Program-made: the position numbers and the translations under genes
Shown here: piece by piece, positions 61,642 to 64,000 of the stretch
Layout: each line of letters starts with the position of its first letter
How positions within the stretch are numbered: the stretch's first letter is position 1
Source of the DNA: Centroberyx gerrardi
Lineage: Eukaryota > Chordata > Actinopteri > Beryciformes > Berycidae
Direction: 5' to 3'
Length of the DNA stretch: 64,000 nucleotides
Assembly: GCF_048128805.1 (NCBI RefSeq)
Contig: NC_136005.1
Span: forward strand, 14,556,760 to 14,620,759
Notes under the pieces: generated by a model
Databases searched by the model: none
What the model was told of the DNA's origin: nothing
Seen by the model: only the letters and a program-made list of their open reading frames with translations

Positions 61642-63607
61642 GCAGCTGCTGTCTTTACAGTACATTGAGCTAGTTGGCCGGATAGTGTCAGAATCACATT
61701 TGTGTTTTTTTGTGTGTGAGGGCCGCTAACTCTCAATAGCTGGCTCCAAGTCTCCTAAAGTTTCTCCATTTGGGAGCTGCATGTTTTTGTTGTGGCCCCT
61801 GTTTCAAATTCAAATTGCCTTTCAGCTGCCTTTTGTCCGGCTCTGAGGTTTGTGGACTGGAAAGGGAGAGAAAAGTAAGTGAAGTCCCCAAGGGTCAGAG
61901 CATTCCTATAATGAGCCCTAGTGTGAGAGAGGAGAGAAGAGTAGTGAGAGAGAGACAGAGAGAGAATGGGAGAGAGAGGGAGAGACACGTCTAAAGAGAG
62001 AGAGACAGTGCTCCTTGTCCGGTGCGAGGGTATAGACACAGCCAAGGGAATACCACCACCTCCACTAACCTTTCCATCGCTCTAACTGTGTCAATCAGAC
62101 GTGGAGGACAAGAGCCTCTTTAATACCTCTTCCTCAGGTTCTCACCCAGTCTGACAGCCGGGGCTCAGGAGTGCTGCCACCAGGTTACACATCGTACCTT
62201 CTGCTCAGATCCTACATAGCACCAGACTCTGCTTAGTGCCTCTGTTTTTGCAGTAATAGTAGAGCAAAGAAGGGAGATACAGTGTAGGTGATTAAAGACA
62301 GGAGAAAGGGATGAAGTTAAGATAAAACATAAGGCGGATAAAAGGAGAGATGATCATAAAGCAGATGCTGTCTAGTCATTTGAGTGTTGCTTCTTTGGCA
62401 TGACAGAGGAGGAGCTGCGTCCTTTTCTTTTCATATGCTGACATCCTCCTTTAGGCCCATCGTGCCACCAGTAATTACAGGAGAAGTCCTATCAGAGGGA
62501 ATGAATTAGCAGACAACAGAGGAAATACCTGTCTGATGCGAGCTCTGATCTTCTCATTGTACCGCATCCAATTTTAATTTGTTCAAGAGCCAAGGACGAA
62601 ACATTGTTTAAGAGTAGTGAATGGAGGCACCGGTGGCCTAGATGCCAGTACTCGTAATCATGCTGTGGAAAAAAATCTACCCTAAAATACAATTCAGATA
62701 TATTCCCTTTTCACCCTGGACAGTGCGGATTTGTGAGCAAGCTATAATGAGGGAGCCAAGACTGTCCTGCTGAAACCGTCAAGAGACAAAATCTTGGAGC
62801 TGCTCCATTGACACTGAATGGGAGACCCAATTTGTGACTGCAGCCTGAGTGAAGTTACAGGGATGACGCACATGTTTTTATTTGTAGCTGTTAGCACTGC
62901 AACAATAATGGTCTTTTGTCAAGCCTATTATTCCACTCTCAAATTAATTCATGAAAGGTGGTTTGTGTTGATGCTGTTTAATGATTTATAATATGCTTCC
63001 TCAAAAGATTTATTTTTTTGGGGTGGGGCGGTTGGTTAATGGTCTTCACGGTAACAGTAGGCGAGCCTGTATAAATAACCAGACTGTAGGAAGCATTACT
63101 GCTGCCAAAAGAAATGACTCATAAGGGGGCAAGATTGTGCTGAGAATTATGTAAGGCCAATAAGGAGAGTAATCGAAGGAATCGTGTACCTGGTGTTAGA
63201 GCCGGTGTCCCGAACACTAAAAATGATTAGTGGAGAAACCCCATAGAAAAAAGCAATAGTTCCCAGATAAAACCCTGCATGGATCAGAATTTTCTGTCAG
63301 TGGAGAATCCGGATAACAAGGCTAAATGTGTGTCCAGGAAACCAAGGGGGGTTTGTACCGTTCCAAGGTCCCAATGCTGATGTCAGTTCTTGGCGATGTT
63401 TTCTCATTCCCCAGTGCCTTTCCTCACAGCTTAACAAACTGCTCAGTGGAGCTCAGCTAATCCCCAGCTAGCAGTGCCCAGTGATTTATTATAAAGTTAC
63501 TTAATTTGGGGAGATCTGCAACATCCCTCCATACACACATGCCCTTGACTGATACCCGCTGCCTTCTCTGTGGGATTTTGAATTGTCAATTAATTTGCAG
63601 GATTGTT

Positions 63608-63642
<35 letters not shown>

Positions 63643-64000
63643 CTCAGAGAGAGAGAGTCTGACTGTGTGTATGAAAGAGAGACATAAGGGACATTGTGTA
63701 TCACATTCTGTCTGTTTGCTTTCCTGTCTTGTACGGCGTGTGTGTGCATGTGTGTGTGAATCAGTCTGTCTACGCCCGTATATAAGTGTGATTCAGCACT
63801 GTCCAGAGCTGGTTGAATGGGAACCCTGTTTGTGGCTCGTTTCTGTCGCTAACAGCCGCGCAGCACGCCTCGCCTCAGAGCAAGTGTTGTGCCCGATGTG
63901 CTAAAATAACAGGTGCCCTTACACAGGGACTTAATCCCCCTTCACCACCTCCCCTTTATTCCCCGCTGGGGGTTACGTCACCTGTGGGCCTGGGGCAGCT
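60712..64000 (+). other. Probable first-intron sequence of the downstream gene
   Basis: No second exon with recognisable coding content is seen before the window ends. Simple repeats are (GT)n at 61,513-61,547, (CT)n at 61,374-61,404 and 61,605-61,639, an AGAG-rich stretch at 61,925-62,010, and (GT)n at 63,612-63,641. Confidence 0.35.

Noticed and set aside
1-64000. tRNA, rRNA or snRNA genes
   Set aside because: No stretch with a recognisable A/B box pair, cloverleaf or snRNA core was noticed; a tRNAscan or Rfam search would be decisive.

Overview
This is a window of vertebrate nuclear DNA from a bony fish, most likely a spiny-rayed teleost. The evidence is compact multi-exon genes with GT/AG introns, abundant (CA)n and (CT)n microsatellites, fish-type L2 and hAT repeats, and proteins that align readily with vertebrate families. 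No gene has bacterial, plasmid, phage or CRISPR character. Five protein-coding genes could be resolved to exon level by reading splice sites and checking that reading phase is kept across every junction. All protein comparisons were made from family knowledge, without a database search.

Layout. On the + strand, 961-9275 holds all but the first few codons of rgl1, a Ral guanine-nucleotide exchange factor, with its 3' UTR reaching about 11,300. It converges with a minus-strand run of four genes. These are a small Krueppel-like factor of the KLF9/13/14/16 group (12,541-14,560), abhd17a, a depalmitoylating serine hydrolase (18,658-23,768, first exon near 24,802), a zfand5-type A20/AN1 zinc-finger gene (31,910-39,237, first exon near 40,473) and plin3, a lipid-droplet perilipin (41,517-45,992). 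From about 46 kb to the end I see no convincing coding exon. That stretch holds repeats, MITEs, a minisatellite and one probable non-coding 5' exon (donor at 60,710) of a + strand gene that continues beyond the window.

How the genes relate. They are not a pathway. They are neighbours by ancestry: KLF16-ABHD17A with PLIN3/4/5 lies on human 19p13.3, while KLF9, ABHD17B and ZFAND5 lie together on 9q21, so the block looks like one copy of a 2R whole-genome-duplication paralogon. Several exons have TG/CA microsatellites within about 35 nt of their splice sites, which is the most distinctive local pattern. I found no new biological system; the findings are transposon structures, splice-site microsatellites, synteny and one possible ribozyme-like hairpin.
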